Assembly: GCF_013307435.2 (NCBI RefSeq)
Contig: NZ_CP102846.1
Location: forward strand, 310,001-374,000
DNA: 64,000 nucleotides
From: Microvirga terrae
GTDB lineage: Bacteria > Pseudomonadota > Alphaproteobacteria > Rhizobiales > Beijerinckiaceae
Direction: 5' to 3'
Shown here: positions 46,617 to 56,363 of the stretch, piece after piece
Layout: each line of letters opens with the position of its first letter
Position numbering within the stretch: the stretch's first letter is position 1
Translations under genes and position numbers: made by a program
The notes under the pieces: generated by a model
Seen by the model: the letters and a program-made list of their open reading frames with translations, nothing else
Told to the model about the DNA's origin: nothing
Databases searched by the model: none

Positions 46617-46734
46617 GGAACGTCACCCCACCAAGGAAACTCACAATTGGAGAATGGCCGCGTCAACCGACATCGTCAAATTAACGGGCTGAGGGCAAAG
46701 CGCACGATCGGGTCGCCGGGTCACAGGGGTTCAC

Positions 46735-47090
46735 TTTAATGCTTGCCAGCTCGGCCCGCATCGGAAAAGCTTGGGCACCAGGTCTGACTATGATCCGGCA
46801 GCGGTGATGTTGGCATGGCGGCGGAAGAGGTTTGTAACCTGATCGTGAGCTGAGAGAAAGCGCAGGGCCTGCCCGGCTGACTTGCACCGCGTCATGATGC
46901 GCTCACGTCGGCAGAGTGGCTTGTGACCGCCCTCAGACTAGAATGTCTCGCACGAGCCGTGCCGTGGCCAGTCACGCCGCCCAACGTCGATAACACGTCG
47001 CCAGTCTGCGAGCGAAGAAGCCTGGAACGATGCATCCTTCGGCATACCGGAATTCGGCACCAGAACTTCACGGCGGCCAAGTCACTCGGC
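46735..47090 (-). pseudogene. IS6-type transposase 3' remnant
   Basis: Minus-strand GHKPLCRRERIMTRCKSAGQ then ALRFLSAHDQVTNLFRRHA match the C-terminus of IS6-type transposases (RRRERxMxRFKSxGQAQRFLSAHDQ). A further frame gives PGAQAFPMRAELAS. Stops and shifts interrupt it, and the catalytic core is only vaguely traceable upstream. Confidence 0.6.
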
Positions 47091-47098
47091 TGAAGGAG

Positions 47099-47321
47099 CG
47101 ATCATTGCCTTGATGTCTCGTTCGTCTTAGACATCCGCCTCAATGGCGAAAGTCTCGCCACCGCGTGACGGGATGTTTGACGTGATCCTTCCCGCAGCCT
47201 CAAGTCCGGTATGATCGTTGATTGCAATCTCGGCTCCCGCTGCCGCGAGCGCCAGCCCAACCTCGGCATCGATGCCAGAAGAGACGCCCAATACCAGAAC
47301 GGATTGACCTTTCAAAAGCAC
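47099..47321 (-). pseudogene. short-chain dehydrogenase N-terminal remnant
   Basis: A GTG start with AGGAGG upstream begins LLKGQSVLVLGVSSGIDAEV, the Rossmann nucleotide-binding loop (TGASSGIG form, altered), then ALAAAGAEIAINDHTGLEAA and SRGGETFAIEADV. TAA then stops the frame, although DERDIKAMIA continues in the same frame as a normal SDR would. Beyond it lies the IS6 remnant. Confidence 0.7.
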
Positions 47322-47339
47322 GAGCCTCCTGTATAACTC

Positions 47340-47725
47340 TCAAGCATGCCACTCAGCAGCCTGTGACACGGCCTCCGGCTTCATTTCGAGATCAGCGGCA
47401 CCATTACCGGACCACCAGGATCGGGCTGCCGTCGAAAGACAGTCGAGATAGAGATAGATCACCGGCGCGGTGAAAACGTGAGCGCTTGGCTGACAATCAG
47501 GCAACCCGCCATGGCGTAGCCCAAGGGCGGCGGATTTCGGCTCCCGTTCCATGATCTAGCATGAGCGGCATACCGCCGAGCAGGGCCGCCATGGCGGCTA
47601 TCATAATCGGCGGGACGCTGAGGAGGGCGGCCTTGCGTATGGCCTCCTGGGTTGAGATCCCCTCCTCCCGATCCACCGTGATGGTAGGGTCCACCCCGGC
47701 CCTCGGGCAAGGCTGCTCCTCGAGC
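47340..47725 (-). pseudogene. RND efflux permease C-terminal remnant
   Basis: REEGISTQEAIRKAALLSVP then PIMIAAMAALLGGMPLMLDH and GTGAEIRRP are the C-terminal transmembrane block of MdtB/MdtC/AcrB-type permeases. After frameshifts, YAMAGCLIVSQALT and VIYLYLDCLS continue it. Only the last tenth of the gene survives. Confidence 0.7.
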
Positions 47726-48150
47726 AACGACTTTGTCGGAAGATACGAATGAAGATGCGGCAGCGATACTGAGCAGTGCATGGCGACGGTTAAGCTGTCC
47801 CATGGCTTGCTCCCGTCCAAGAGGCCAGCCCATCCCCATAATTATGCACCCGATCCGGTTCTGGGGCCGCGAAATTTCAAGAACGGAAGGGAAAATCCTA
47901 TTGCTAGATGAGGGTTCGCCCTATGCTAGTAGCCAAGACTGCTGGGGGATAACCATACGGGATCAAGCTGAGCCATTTAGCTTGGCCCTGTGAGGGTTCG
48001 CTTCGCCGCACGACAGCGGATCCTCAGCCCCCTTTGGCTCCGTCGAAACCCCGACATCCGCAGGTCGGCAGGCAAGACGAGCAGAGACCGCGCACGCTTG
48101 AACCGGCCTTACCCTGATCCACATGGCTCCCATCAAGTGGAGACCAAAAC

Positions 48151-49101
48151 ATGCTTGCAATGGTAATCACACGGTTCGGCGATCCAGACGTGTTCGAGCT
48201 TCAGGACATCGAAAGGCCAGCGCCTGGTCCAGGCGAAGTTCTCGTGCGGGTGGTCGTTTCCGGTACTAATCCAGTGGATGCAAAGATCCGTCAGGCGGGA
48301 ACCTGGGCACAGATCCCGCTTCCTGCCGTGCTCGGCTATGACGTGTCTGGGGTCATCGAGGGGCTCGGACCGGGTGTGGCCGAGTTCCAAGTGGGTGATG
48401 AGGTGTTCTACACACCTGAGATCTTCGGCAATCGACACGGGAGCTATGCGGAATACACAATCGCCCCAGGAAGCATCGTTGCGCCCAAGCCGGCGAATCT
48501 CAGCCATGTCGAGGCGGCCGGTATTCCCCTGGCTGGTGGCACGGCCTGGGAGGCGATCGTCCGTCGCCTGAATGTCCGTCCGGGTGAGACGGTGCTGATC
48601 CACGGGGGTGCCGGCGGTGTTGGCTCCTTTGCCATCCAGTTTGCCAAAGCCGCGGGTGCGCGGGTCATCGCAACGGCCAGCGAGGTCAACCACTCAGCCG
48701 TGCAGGAGCTGGGAGCGGACATGGCGGTGGATTACCGTGATGCCGACGTGGCTGAACGGATCCTAGGAGCCACGGGCGGAGACGGGGTCGATGCGTCGTT
48801 CGATACGGCAGGCGGCAATGTCTCTCTCAGCACGCTGGTGACGCGGCCCTTTGGCCGGATCGCCGCCATTCTCCCACCCGATGGTGACCTGAGCGCGCTC
48901 TATACCAGAAACCAGACCTTGTTCGGAACCTTCCTGACCCGGGAAAGCGCGCGGCTGCGTGAAATGACTCCGGTCTTCGAGCGCGGTCAGGCCAAGGTCG
49001 TGATCGATACCGTGCTCCCGCTCGCGGAGGTCGGCAAGGCTCACGCACGGCTCGACTCCGGCCATGGCCGGGGCAAGATCATCCTTCAGGTGGAGCAATA
49101 A
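48151..49101 (+). CDS. quinone oxidoreductase-like MDR family protein
   Basis: NADPH-dependent oxidoreductase of the medium-chain superfamily, 316 residues, with GGAGA seven bases before the ATG. The N-terminal GroES-like domain has PAPGPGEVLVRVVVSGTNPV and PLPAVLGYDVSGVIEGLGPG, then GDEVFYTPEIFG. The Rossmann fold has VLIHGGAGGVGSFAIQFAKA (about residue 150). Zinc-binding cysteines are absent, so it belongs to the zinc-free quinone reductase type. It ends in GKIILQVEQ. Probably a single-gene unit. Confidence 0.88.
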   Translation: MLAMVITRFGDPDVFELQDIERPAPGPGEVLVRVVVSGTNPVDAKIRQAGTWAQIPLPAVLGYDVSGVIEGLGPGVAEFQVGDEVFYTPEIFGNRHGSYAEYTIAPGSIVAPKPANLSHVEAAGIPLAGGTAWEAIVRRLNVRPGETVLIHGGAGGVGSFAIQFAKAAGARVIATASEVNHSAVQELGADMAVDYRDADVAERILGATGGDGVDASFDTAGGNVSLSTLVTRPFGRIAAILPPDGDLSALYTRNQTLFGTFLTRESARLREMTPVFERGQAKVVIDTVLPLAEVGKAHARLDSGHGRGKIILQVEQ

Positions 49102-49125
49102 TCGAGGCTGGTTCGGCGGTTCGTC

Positions 49126-49885
49126 TCAGAAGACGAGCCATTGATGACTGAGGTGAGACAGCCCGATCCAGAGCGTACCACACCTGGCTCTGCGGACTCC
49201 ACAAACCGGCCGGGCTGATAAGGCCCGCACTTCGCTAGATTGCTGCGTGGCGCGGTCAATTGCGTCCGCGACAGCGTCCTGACGGTGCCTTAGAGCTCGG
49301 AACGTGGGCGCGATCCTGTAGTCGGCGTCCATCTGTGCGCCGTACTCATCATCCCTGAACCGATCGCCGGCACCGCCGTAGCGGGGATTGCTGGCCTGCA
49401 GTGTGGCGAAAGGTCCCGACTCGGGCTTGCCATCGTGCTCACGCCAAGCGTCGCTTGTCAGCATCACGTAAAGTGCCTCGGCGTCATGGGCCGACCTGAG
49501 GCATTCGGCCACTTCGAGGTCCCGCAAGCGCCGAACCACACAGGCCAACGCGCGCAAATGCATTGAGTCATCACCGTCTGGGCTCAGGAGAAGAAACGCT
49601 AGATCCGAAGGCAGACCATCGGCCGCGCCAAAGTTCTGGGCTGGCCATAGGCGGGCGAAAATGCCCAGAGGCCTCTCGAGGCCGGAAAGGGGAGCGTGCG
49701 GGACCTCGACCCCTCGCACGAAGCCGAACGTTGAGCGCTCCCCACGAGCGACAACCGTCTGCAGAACCGCAAGGGGCGAAGGAAGCCTTCTCGGCCGCAA
49801 TATCGACCATCTGCGCGATCGCGTGCTTGAGATCACAGGATCGTAAGCTTGGAATAATGCATTCCGGCGTGATCAGACACGCCAT
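49126..49885 (-). pseudogene. ptsN-like EIIA(Ntr) gene with frameshift
   Basis: The gene start MACLITPECIIPSLRSCDLK then HAIAQMVDIAAEKASFAP is in one frame. Near 49780 it shifts to SPLAVLQTVVARGERSTFGF, VRGVEVPHAPLSGLERPLGI and HLRALACVVRRLRDLEVAEC. VPHA carries the phosphorylated His of EIIA(Ntr), which regulates nitrogen and potassium responses. The frame then runs on for 100 unrelated residues. One frameshift is enough to separate the start from the His. Confidence 0.7.
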
Positions 49886-50390
49886 CGTGCTAGATGCCAT
49901 CGTCAATGCCGACCATATTAGCTCAGGCCGCCTCATATCTTCGGGAGAACAGGATTCAGATGCTATGACCCGGACGGCTCCTGGAATTCGTCAGGGGCTT
50001 TAATGCCCATTGGAAGGATGCCTACCGGGTAGAGAAGTCGCTGCAAGATGGTTCGCGCGTTCATGACATGATACTGATGCGGAGTTGGACGGTAAGTTCA
50101 AACTGGTGCCGGCAGCTATCCTTAAGAGGCTCTGAAGAGACGGTTCAAGGTTGCGATCGGCTGCCTTCTTGAATTACACCAAGCCCACAGCGAAGCTGGT
50201 TTTGCAAAGGCGAGTGCCTGAACCGGGATTAAATCAAACGCTGACAGCGTAAACATCAGGTCATGCTTTCACGGCAGTGGTCCTTCAAGCTCCAAGGCAG
50301 AGGGGAGGCTGCGTTCAACGTAGCGTATGACAAGGTTTGGTGCGGACACTCCTGCACCCAGTCAGTTACGGACCTGAGGAGACAAAGAGC
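49886..50390. other. intergenic region, nothing recognised
   Basis: About 500 bases; holds the GAGGAGA ribosome site of the next gene at its right end and presumably its promoter. Confidence 0.35.
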
Positions 50391-50714
50391 ATGGCCAGCT
50401 TTGATGATCGCGGAGATGCTTTCGAAAGAAAGTTCGCTCACGATGAGGAACTTCGCTTCAAAGTGGTTGCTCGCCGCAACAAGCTCTTTGGGCTTTGGGC
50501 CGCTCAGCAACTTGGCAAGATCGGTTCGGACGCCGAAGCCTATGCGCAGACTGTCATCCTGGCCGATTTCCAGGAAGCCGGGGACGCCGACGTCATCCGC
50601 AAGGTGCGCCAGGATTTCGAGGCTGTGGGCAAGACCGCGAGCGATACTGAACTGGCTGGCATGCTAGCAGGCTTCATGAATGAAGCCGTTGAAAGGATGA
50701 AGGCAGGGCAGTGA
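50391..50714 (+). CDS. ATP synthase F1 inhibitor zeta subunit (DUF1476)
   Basis: A 107-residue all-helical protein; in Paracoccus the zeta subunit binds F1 and blocks ATP hydrolysis. The start is supported by GAGGAGA eight bases before the ATG and by the family opening ASFDDRGDAFERKFAHDEEL, then RFKVVARRNKLFGLWAAQQL. DFQEAGDADVIRKVRQDFEA and a final MNEAVERM complete the four-helix layout. This family is characteristic of alphaproteobacteria. Confidence 0.92.
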   Translation: MASFDDRGDAFERKFAHDEELRFKVVARRNKLFGLWAAQQLGKIGSDAEAYAQTVILADFQEAGDADVIRKVRQDFEAVGKTASDTELAGMLAGFMNEAVERMKAGQ

Positions 50715-50823
50715 CACGTCTTGTCCAGTACTGGTGCGCCGCGGCGGCATCCTCATAAGCTTTAGAACTGGACCTATCATACCTCCGAGAAGAGCGAGAG
50801 CGACGATCGAGCACGAGGGGTCG

Positions 50824-51306
50824 ATGGAAATTTCTGCCCTGCCTCCTGACGTCAGCTTTGACCCCATTCCTTAGACGGCCGAGGCGAGAGACCTCGCATT
50901 TGAGGTCAAGCGGGCGGCCACCGACCCTCCCATTATGGTGCGGTGGAGAGGGGATGAGGCGTTCCAACGGATCTTCCACCAGCAGCGGTTCCGAGACACA
51001 CCACTCTCCCCTGTTATGGTCATGGGTCAGGCGGTTGGCACCGTCGCCTTCACGGCTCTTGCCGATCATGTGCGCCTCGATGAGTTCTACCTGCTCCCCG
51101 TTCATCAGGGACAGGTTTTAGGAGCGAGGATCCTGAACCAATGTCTTGCCATCACCGACGCTCGCGGAAAGCCGACCCGGCTTCGGTATCTCAATTGGAA
51201 TCCGGTGGGATCGCTGTACCGATGCCATGAGTTCGCCGTGATCGACGAGGCCGAAACCCACTTCATCCGTGAGCGGCAACCTAGCGGAGCCTCACCCGCT
51301 TCATGA
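50824..51306 (+). pseudogene. GNAT acetyltransferase with in-frame TAG
   Basis: ATG 50824 begins MEISALPPDVSFDPIP, then TAG at 50872, then the same frame continues TAEARDLAFEVKRAATD and DEAFQRIFHQQRFRDTPLSP. GTVAFTALADHVRLDEFYLL, PVHQGQVLGARILNQCLAIT and GSLYRCHEFAVIDEAETHFI are the acetyl-CoA-binding GNAT core, with Q-G-x-V-L-G-A in place of Q-x-x-G-x-G. Either a nonsense mutation or a later start (GTG or ATG 50935) that loses the first strand. The altered CoA loop favours decay. Confidence 0.65.
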
Positions 51307-51327
51307 GGACAAAATTTCGGTAGGGCC

Positions 51328-51666
51328 TTATACCTCAAGCGTCTTGAACTCGATCCGAATGCCCCGAAAGCCGTGCGGCGCGTTAGCCGCGACCTCAACG
51401 GCGTGCAGTCGCTGCGGTGGCAGGGGTAGCGTCCGCGGCAGTACGGGACTGGCAGGAACTCCGCCCGACGGACGGATCTCGTTGTCGTTTGCGTCGAAGT
51501 TCCGGTAGTTCGAAAGGGCCAGCACGATCATGAGACTGAGCCACCGATGGGGATGCAGTTTCCCGCGCTCACCCGACTCGATAATGACTACCCGCACAGC
51601 GCCGTCTTCGAAGAGGAGGCGATGGTTGGCCGGGCGGCGACCAACGTATCCACGTGGGACGGCCAT
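51328..51666 (-). CDS. small cupin-like protein
   Basis: A 112-residue protein of cupin type: LLFEDGAVRVVIIESGERGK, LHPHRWLSLMIVLALSNYRN and VLPRTLPLPPQRLHAVEVAA, then APHGFRGIRIEFK. HPHR supplies likely metal ligands with a later His. Similar short cytoplasmic proteins occur in rhizobia; function unknown. It stands tail-to-tail with the GNAT gene. Confidence 0.75.
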   Translation of the reverse strand: MAVPRGYVGRRPANHRLLFEDGAVRVVIIESGERGKLHPHRWLSLMIVLALSNYRNFDANDNEIRPSGGVPASPVLPRTLPLPPQRLHAVEVAANAPHGFRGIRIEFKTLEV

Positions 51667-51986
51667 TCTGCATCGTCGGGCTCAGGCATGTGGCTCCCCA
51701 TGAAGAGGCACACCCATGATCTCATCAGGACGGTGCGAAACGTATGTCACCCCAGAGCCAAGGTCGGCTCAGTGTTAGCCAAGGTCCTTGAGCTCAGTGG
51801 AAACGGGCTCAGGGCATAGAGGATCCCCTCTCAACGGTTGTTGTCCCAAAATGATGGGGTGTTGTCTTGATAGGCAGGATACGCCGGGTTGCTAGCCTAA
51901 CTCTTGAGAGCCATAAATGGCACTAGAGCAGCATTGTCACGCCAGTTCAGGCGGACGATAGGCATGGATCTGAAGTCCGTAGAAAC

Positions 51987-52652
51987 ATGGTAGCACCAGA
52001 GCAAGTCGATCAGGCAGTGGTTGCCGGGCAAGCCGTCTACACGCCGCGGACACTCGATCTTTACGATCTGGTGGTGCTCGGTCTTTCCAACGCACTGATC
52101 TGGAAGTGCCCGACCGGCCGGCTTCTCGAGCAATATAACCGGCACGTCGCCGCGCGACACCTGGACGTCGGGGTTGGCACCGGCTGGTTTCTGGACCACT
52201 GCCGCTTCCCGAACCGGCAGCCGCAGATCACGCTACTTGATCTCAACCAAGCCTGCCTGGCGCGGGCGGCAGCCCGGATCAGCCGCTACCAGCCCAAGGT
52301 CGTACAGGCCAATGTGCTCGAACCGATTGGAGCCGCGATGGACCCCTTCGCTTCCATCGGCCTCAATTACGTCCTCCATTGCCTGCCCGGCCCCCTGGTG
52401 CAGAAAGCTGTAGTTTTCGACCACCTAAAGCCATTCCTGGCTCCCGGTGGCGTCGTGTTTGGATCCACACTTCTGTCGGAAGGTGTGGAGCGCTCGCGTT
52501 CAGCTCAGGTGTTGATGCGCTTCTATAACAAGAGGGGTATTTTCTCGAACCAGAGCGATGGACTTGAGGATCTCCGTCGCGAACTCGCTGTCCGGTTTGA
52601 CGATGTGAGGGTTCGGGTGATCGGGTGCGCCGCCCTTTTTGTCGCTCGGTGA
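51987..52652 (+). CDS. class I SAM-dependent methyltransferase
   Basis: A 221-residue cytoplasmic methyltransferase. Motif I is HLDVGVGTGWFLDHC (about residue 58), the acidic end of strand 2 is ITLLDLNQACLARAAARI, motif II/III VVQANVLEP, and motif IV SIGLNYVLHCLPG. LKPFLAPGGVVFGSTLL follows. Substrate unknown; the VYTPRTLDLYDLVVLGLSNA opening is shared by a subfamily of unknown target. The cupin gene starts 54 bases later in the same direction. Confidence 0.85.
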   Translation: MVAPEQVDQAVVAGQAVYTPRTLDLYDLVVLGLSNALIWKCPTGRLLEQYNRHVAARHLDVGVGTGWFLDHCRFPNRQPQITLLDLNQACLARAAARISRYQPKVVQANVLEPIGAAMDPFASIGLNYVLHCLPGPLVQKAVVFDHLKPFLAPGGVVFGSTLLSEGVERSRSAQVLMRFYNKRGIFSNQSDGLEDLRRELAVRFDDVRVRVIGCAALFVAR

Positions 52653-52706
52653 TGGAACGTCGCCAGCCACAGACCCGTGGCTCATCCAACCCTGAAAGAC
52701 GGTCAG

Positions 52707-53237
52707 ATGCCCAACTCCACGAGCAAAAATCTTGTTGCCCATTTCGTCAATCCGCTCGATGCCGAAACCCTCGACGTGATGGGGCCGCAAATCCAGCTCC
52801 TTGTTGAACCGGGAGCCGACCATGCCCCTTCTGTCATGCGAGGCACGATCCCCCCGGGAACCGTCGTCCCGCTGCATAGCCATGATGATCCCGAGACATT
52901 CATTGGACTCTCCGGAGAAGCTGAGGGCCTCATCCACTCCGCCGATGAATTCCGGTGGGTCCGGATCCAGGCCGGGGACATTTTCCACGTGCCAGGTGGT
53001 GCAAAGCACGCTTTTCGCAACCGGAATGATACGCCCTATGTCGCGCTTGTGGTGAGTACGTCACGAATGGCTGAGTTTTTCCGCGTGGTTGGCACGCCTC
53101 TAACGCTAGGTGAACGGGCTGCTGCCATCTCAGAGGTGCAGGTTCAGGAATTCTTTGAGGCTGCGGCACGGTTTGGCTACTGGACTGGTGGCCAGGGGGA
53201 CAATGCTGCAATAGGCTTGGATCTTCGTCAGAAATAA
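52707..53237 (+). CDS. cupin domain protein
   Basis: A 176-residue single-domain cupin. Motif 1 is RGTIPPGTVVPLHSHDDPET (about residue 47: H-x-H-x5-E), motif 2 is IQAGDIFHVPGGAKHAFRN (about 90). The C-terminal helix AAAISEVQVQEFFEAAARFG is typical of quercetinase-like cupins. Metal-dependent oxygenase or isomerase activity is possible but unproven. A GTG at 52677 would add ten residues. Confidence 0.82.
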   Translation: MPNSTSKNLVAHFVNPLDAETLDVMGPQIQLLVEPGADHAPSVMRGTIPPGTVVPLHSHDDPETFIGLSGEAEGLIHSADEFRWVRIQAGDIFHVPGGAKHAFRNRNDTPYVALVVSTSRMAEFFRVVGTPLTLGERAAAISEVQVQEFFEAAARFGYWTGGQGDNAAIGLDLRQK

Positions 53238-53350
53238 AGCTTCGCATAGACCCCAAAGAACTAACGGTCTACGTCACTTGCTCTTAAGCAAAGTCGACAG
53301 CCACTGCGAACAATGGGCGCCGCTCCATAGTGTTCCAGGAGAAGCTTACT

Positions 53351-54256
53351 ATGCGCGACTATGACGAATCTACAATCACTCGGGCAGTTGTCGACAGCTT
53401 TCGGATAACGCCCGATCCGCGCCTAAGGCAGATCATGATAAGCTTGACTGAGCACCTGCACGATTTCGTGCGCGACGTTGAGCTGACGTTCGCCGAGTGG
53501 CAGTACGCCATCGAATTCCTAACGCGCACCGGGCAGACCTGCACAGCAACCCGTCAAGAATTCATCCTCTTGTCCGACACGCTGGGGGTGTCGATGCTGG
53601 TTGATGCGATCAATCATGGTGCGCCTGAGGAGGTGACTGAGACTACCGTGCTCGGCCCGTTTTATGTTCAGAATCCCCCTGAGCTGCCCCACGGGGCGGA
53701 CGTCTCACACGGACAGTCGGGCGAACCCCTCTACGTAGAAGGCACCGTACGGTCGGCCGATGGCCAGATGCTGGATGGCGCTGTTATCGATATCTGGCAC
53801 TCGGATCCCGACGGGTTCTATGACGTGCAGCGTAGCGACCTCGAGGAGCCGACGTTCCGTGCACGGTTCCGTACGGATGTACAAGGCCAATTCCACTTCT
53901 GGTCAATTATGCCAAAGTTCTATCCAATCCCAGATGACGGGCCAGTGGGAGAGATGCTCAAGGCGACTGAACGGCACCCCTATCGCCCAGCACACGTGCA
54001 TTTCATGATCGGTGCTCCTGGACACGAAACCTTGATCACCCATGTCTATGCCGCCGATAGCCCATACCTCGACAGCGACGCGGTCTTTGGGGTCAAGCGT
54101 TCCCTCGTTGCAGCTATTATCCACGAGGCGCCTGGGATCGCCCCGGATGGTCGGGTGATGGACAAACCCTGGCGGAGACTTTCCTATGACTTCAGCCTCA
54201 AGCCAGCCGAGCAGGTTCCCCTGCCCTTTAGAGCTCGCTCCGATCCTGCTGAATGA
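53351..54256 (+). CDS. intradiol ring-cleavage dioxygenase (catechol/hydroxyquinol 1,2-dioxygenase type)
   Basis: Non-haem Fe(III) enzyme that opens catechol or hydroxyquinol rings between the hydroxyls. The N-terminal dimerisation helices include RLRQIMISLTEHLHDFVRDV. Iron ligands are visible as VLGPFYVQNPP (Tyr), FWSIMPKFYPIPDDGPVG (Tyr) and RPAHVHFMIG (two His). The family block GTVRSADGQMLDGAVIDIWH, SDPDGFYD is clear. ATG 53351 has AGGAGA eight bases upstream and is preferred over a GTG at 53330. 302 residues; no maleylacetate reductase or LysR regulator nearby. Confidence 0.92.
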   Translation: MRDYDESTITRAVVDSFRITPDPRLRQIMISLTEHLHDFVRDVELTFAEWQYAIEFLTRTGQTCTATRQEFILLSDTLGVSMLVDAINHGAPEEVTETTVLGPFYVQNPPELPHGADVSHGQSGEPLYVEGTVRSADGQMLDGAVIDIWHSDPDGFYDVQRSDLEEPTFRARFRTDVQGQFHFWSIMPKFYPIPDDGPVGEMLKATERHPYRPAHVHFMIGAPGHETLITHVYAADSPYLDSDAVFGVKRSLVAAIIHEAPGIAPDGRVMDKPWRRLSYDFSLKPAEQVPLPFRARSDPAE

Positions 54257-54760
54257 CCAAATGTAGGGATCTGCAGGAGTTCGCCAGCGAGATGCCATGT
54301 TCACCGAGCGGGTAAAGATTGATTCAAAAGTGACCAATTGGAGACGGCACTCTACGCTTTGGAAGGATCTGCCCACAATGTCAGGCGTTAACTGGCCTAT
54401 GCGCAAGTCTGTGCTCAGCATTCCAACCTGATGCCACTGTCATTGACGTTCCAACTGTACGTCTCAAGTCTCCTGCTCGTTCCTCTGCAATACTGCCGCA
54501 ACGCACGCCGGGAAGCGCTCCATTTTTGCGCCGCGTAAGAGGCAATGCAGCACGGCACTTGGCGTCAGAACCAGCGGAGCTTGAACAGTAGACCCGTGAG
54601 TTGCCAAAAGCCGAATGAAGAGCGGACGGACTATGTGGCACTTGAACTTGGCCACATGCGAGAAGACTTGTTCTCAATCTATAACTAGCATGTCAGCTGA
54701 AACGCTGTCCGGTCCAAAAGCAGAACTTTCCGGAAAATAACCCTGAACAGCGAGAGTTGG
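54257..54760. other. intergenic region, nothing recognised
   Basis: About 500 bases with no convincing gene; the AT-rich segment before 54761 likely promotes the regulator gene. Confidence 0.35.
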
Positions 54761-55240
54761 ATGACCCGCGAACTGAGACGGACCGACGAGATAGATAAGA
54801 GAGTTCTAAGGATCCTGCAGAACAATTGCGCATTGTCGGTAGCGGAAGTGGCCGACGCAGCAGGAATTTCACCTACTGCCTGCTGGCGCCGTATTCAGAG
54901 GCTGGAACGCGATGGCGTCATTCTTCGTCGGGTCGCTGTTCTCGATCGCAAAAAGCTGAACGTGGGCGTGACAGTGTTTGTCGCCATAAAGACTCGCGAG
55001 CATAGCGCGAGTTGGACAGATCAGTTTCGCAAAGCTCTGAAAGACATCCCAGAGATCGTCGATGTTTATCGTATGAGTGGTGATGTCGACTATCTCATTA
55101 AAGCATATGTGCCGGATATCGAAACTTATGACGCTTTGTACAACAAAGTGATAGCTCGGGTGGAACTTTCCGATGTCACATCGATGTTCGCGATGGAGGA
55201 AATGAAAGCCACGACCCAGGTGCCGCTGAATTATGCGTAG
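54761..55240 (+). CDS. Lrp/AsnC-family transcriptional regulator
   Basis: A 159-residue regulator. Helix-turn-helix at residues about 8-55: DEIDKRVLRILQNNCALSVA, EVADAAGISPTACWRRIQRL, then ERDGVILRRVAVLD. The C-terminal RAM effector domain has FVAIKTREHSASWTDQFRKA, IPEIVDVYRMSGDVDYLIKA and VTSMFAMEEMKATTQVPL. It probably controls an amino-acid-responsive gene. The cysteine-dioxygenase-like gene 313 bases downstream is a candidate target (inference). Confidence 0.92.
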   Translation: MTRELRRTDEIDKRVLRILQNNCALSVAEVADAAGISPTACWRRIQRLERDGVILRRVAVLDRKKLNVGVTVFVAIKTREHSASWTDQFRKALKDIPEIVDVYRMSGDVDYLIKAYVPDIETYDALYNKVIARVELSDVTSMFAMEEMKATTQVPLNYA

Positions 55241-55553
55241 TTCACTCGCGTGGTTGCATCCATCTATGCGATGCCATTTCAGTCCCATGCGCCAAGGCTG
55301 GGTACGAGACGCGCTGAACGCTCACCTGTAATATGGCGCAACCATCTTGTCGGTAGATCGGTGAGTTCCGCGGCTCGCTAAGCAGTGCTTCAAAGCGGTC
55401 TACCTCAAGCTCGCGAATGATGCCGTCCTGAAAATCCAATGCGCGTGCAAAATTATTGCATGTCGTGGGGTAATCTGACGCATAATCGGAAACAAATTCC
55501 CCCAGAAAGATGTAGCCTATTCACGTGCTTCAAAGCCCTGGAATGAGCCATCT
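55241..55553. promoter_or_regulatory. upstream region of the cysteine-dioxygenase-like gene
   Basis: About 310 bases without a convincing gene. The right half (55440-55550) is AT-rich, with TATTGCATGTCG and AATCGGAAACAAATTCC, and probably contains the promoter; no operator can be defined. Confidence 0.3.
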
Positions 55554-56081
55554 ATGATGAACACTTTCGCAAGTCACGATATGCCTTCATTATTTGAGCA
55601 GTTAAGTAAGGTCGGTCAAACTTCCTCAGAAGCGTATTTGGAGAATGCCCATGGTGTATTGCAGCGGATCGTTTCAATGCCTGACCTGATTGACGGGATT
55701 TCTATAGAGCCGAAGACAGGCGCCTATACCAGAACGCTCTTATTTGGAGACAGGCATATAAGCGTTTGGGCTATGCGCTGGGGACCGGGAAGCAGAACGG
55801 CGATCCATGACCATCACTGCTCCTGCTGTTTCGGGATGGTTTCGGGAACCCTTGTCGAACGACGCTACTCTGCCATTGACGAGCGACGCGCTACTTTGTC
55901 ACAAGAATTGGTTCGGCCCTCAGGGTTTGTGGCGTGCTTTCTACCCTCAGGGCCAAACGTTCATCAAATGAGCAATGATTATTCAGATGAGGCGATCTCG
56001 TTACACATTTATGGCTTTGATCATCGGATGCATGCGTCTTCTGTCCATCGTGAATACGAGGCCGTCGAACTTAGCGTTTAA
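55554..56081 (+). CDS. cysteine dioxygenase-like cupin protein
   Basis: Iron-dependent thiol dioxygenase-type protein, 175 residues. The key block is WAMRWGPGSRTAIHDHHCSC then CFGMVSGTLVERRY, with the H-x-H iron ligands and the adjacent Cys of the Cys-Tyr cross-link region; the third His is in NVHQMSN. HIYGF near the C-terminus is also typical. Likely oxidises cysteine or a related thiol. ATGs at 55554 and 55557 are both possible. Confidence 0.85.
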   Translation: MMNTFASHDMPSLFEQLSKVGQTSSEAYLENAHGVLQRIVSMPDLIDGISIEPKTGAYTRTLLFGDRHISVWAMRWGPGSRTAIHDHHCSCCFGMVSGTLVERRYSAIDERRATLSQELVRPSGFVACFLPSGPNVHQMSNDYSDEAISLHIYGFDHRMHASSVHREYEAVELSV

Positions 56082-56363
56082 CAAGAACTTCCTGGCCACG
56101 ACTATTCACAACTCTATCCCCCGACCTGCGCTCGCCCATCCTGCATGCTCCCGCACTACGAAGGAGTGTCGAAGCAGGTGAGCGATTGTGTAAGCGCGTC
56201 CCTTCAATGCACCCGACGCAAGTTGTTATCAAAAGATCCTTTCTCGTGCGGAGGTTCACATCTGGCGTCCGAGACCCTACAAAGGTGGTGTACGCCGTCC
56301 ACAAAACAATCCAGCGACACTACGGCCGCGAACATTCAGGCACCTTGTTATTCTGGAGAGGCC

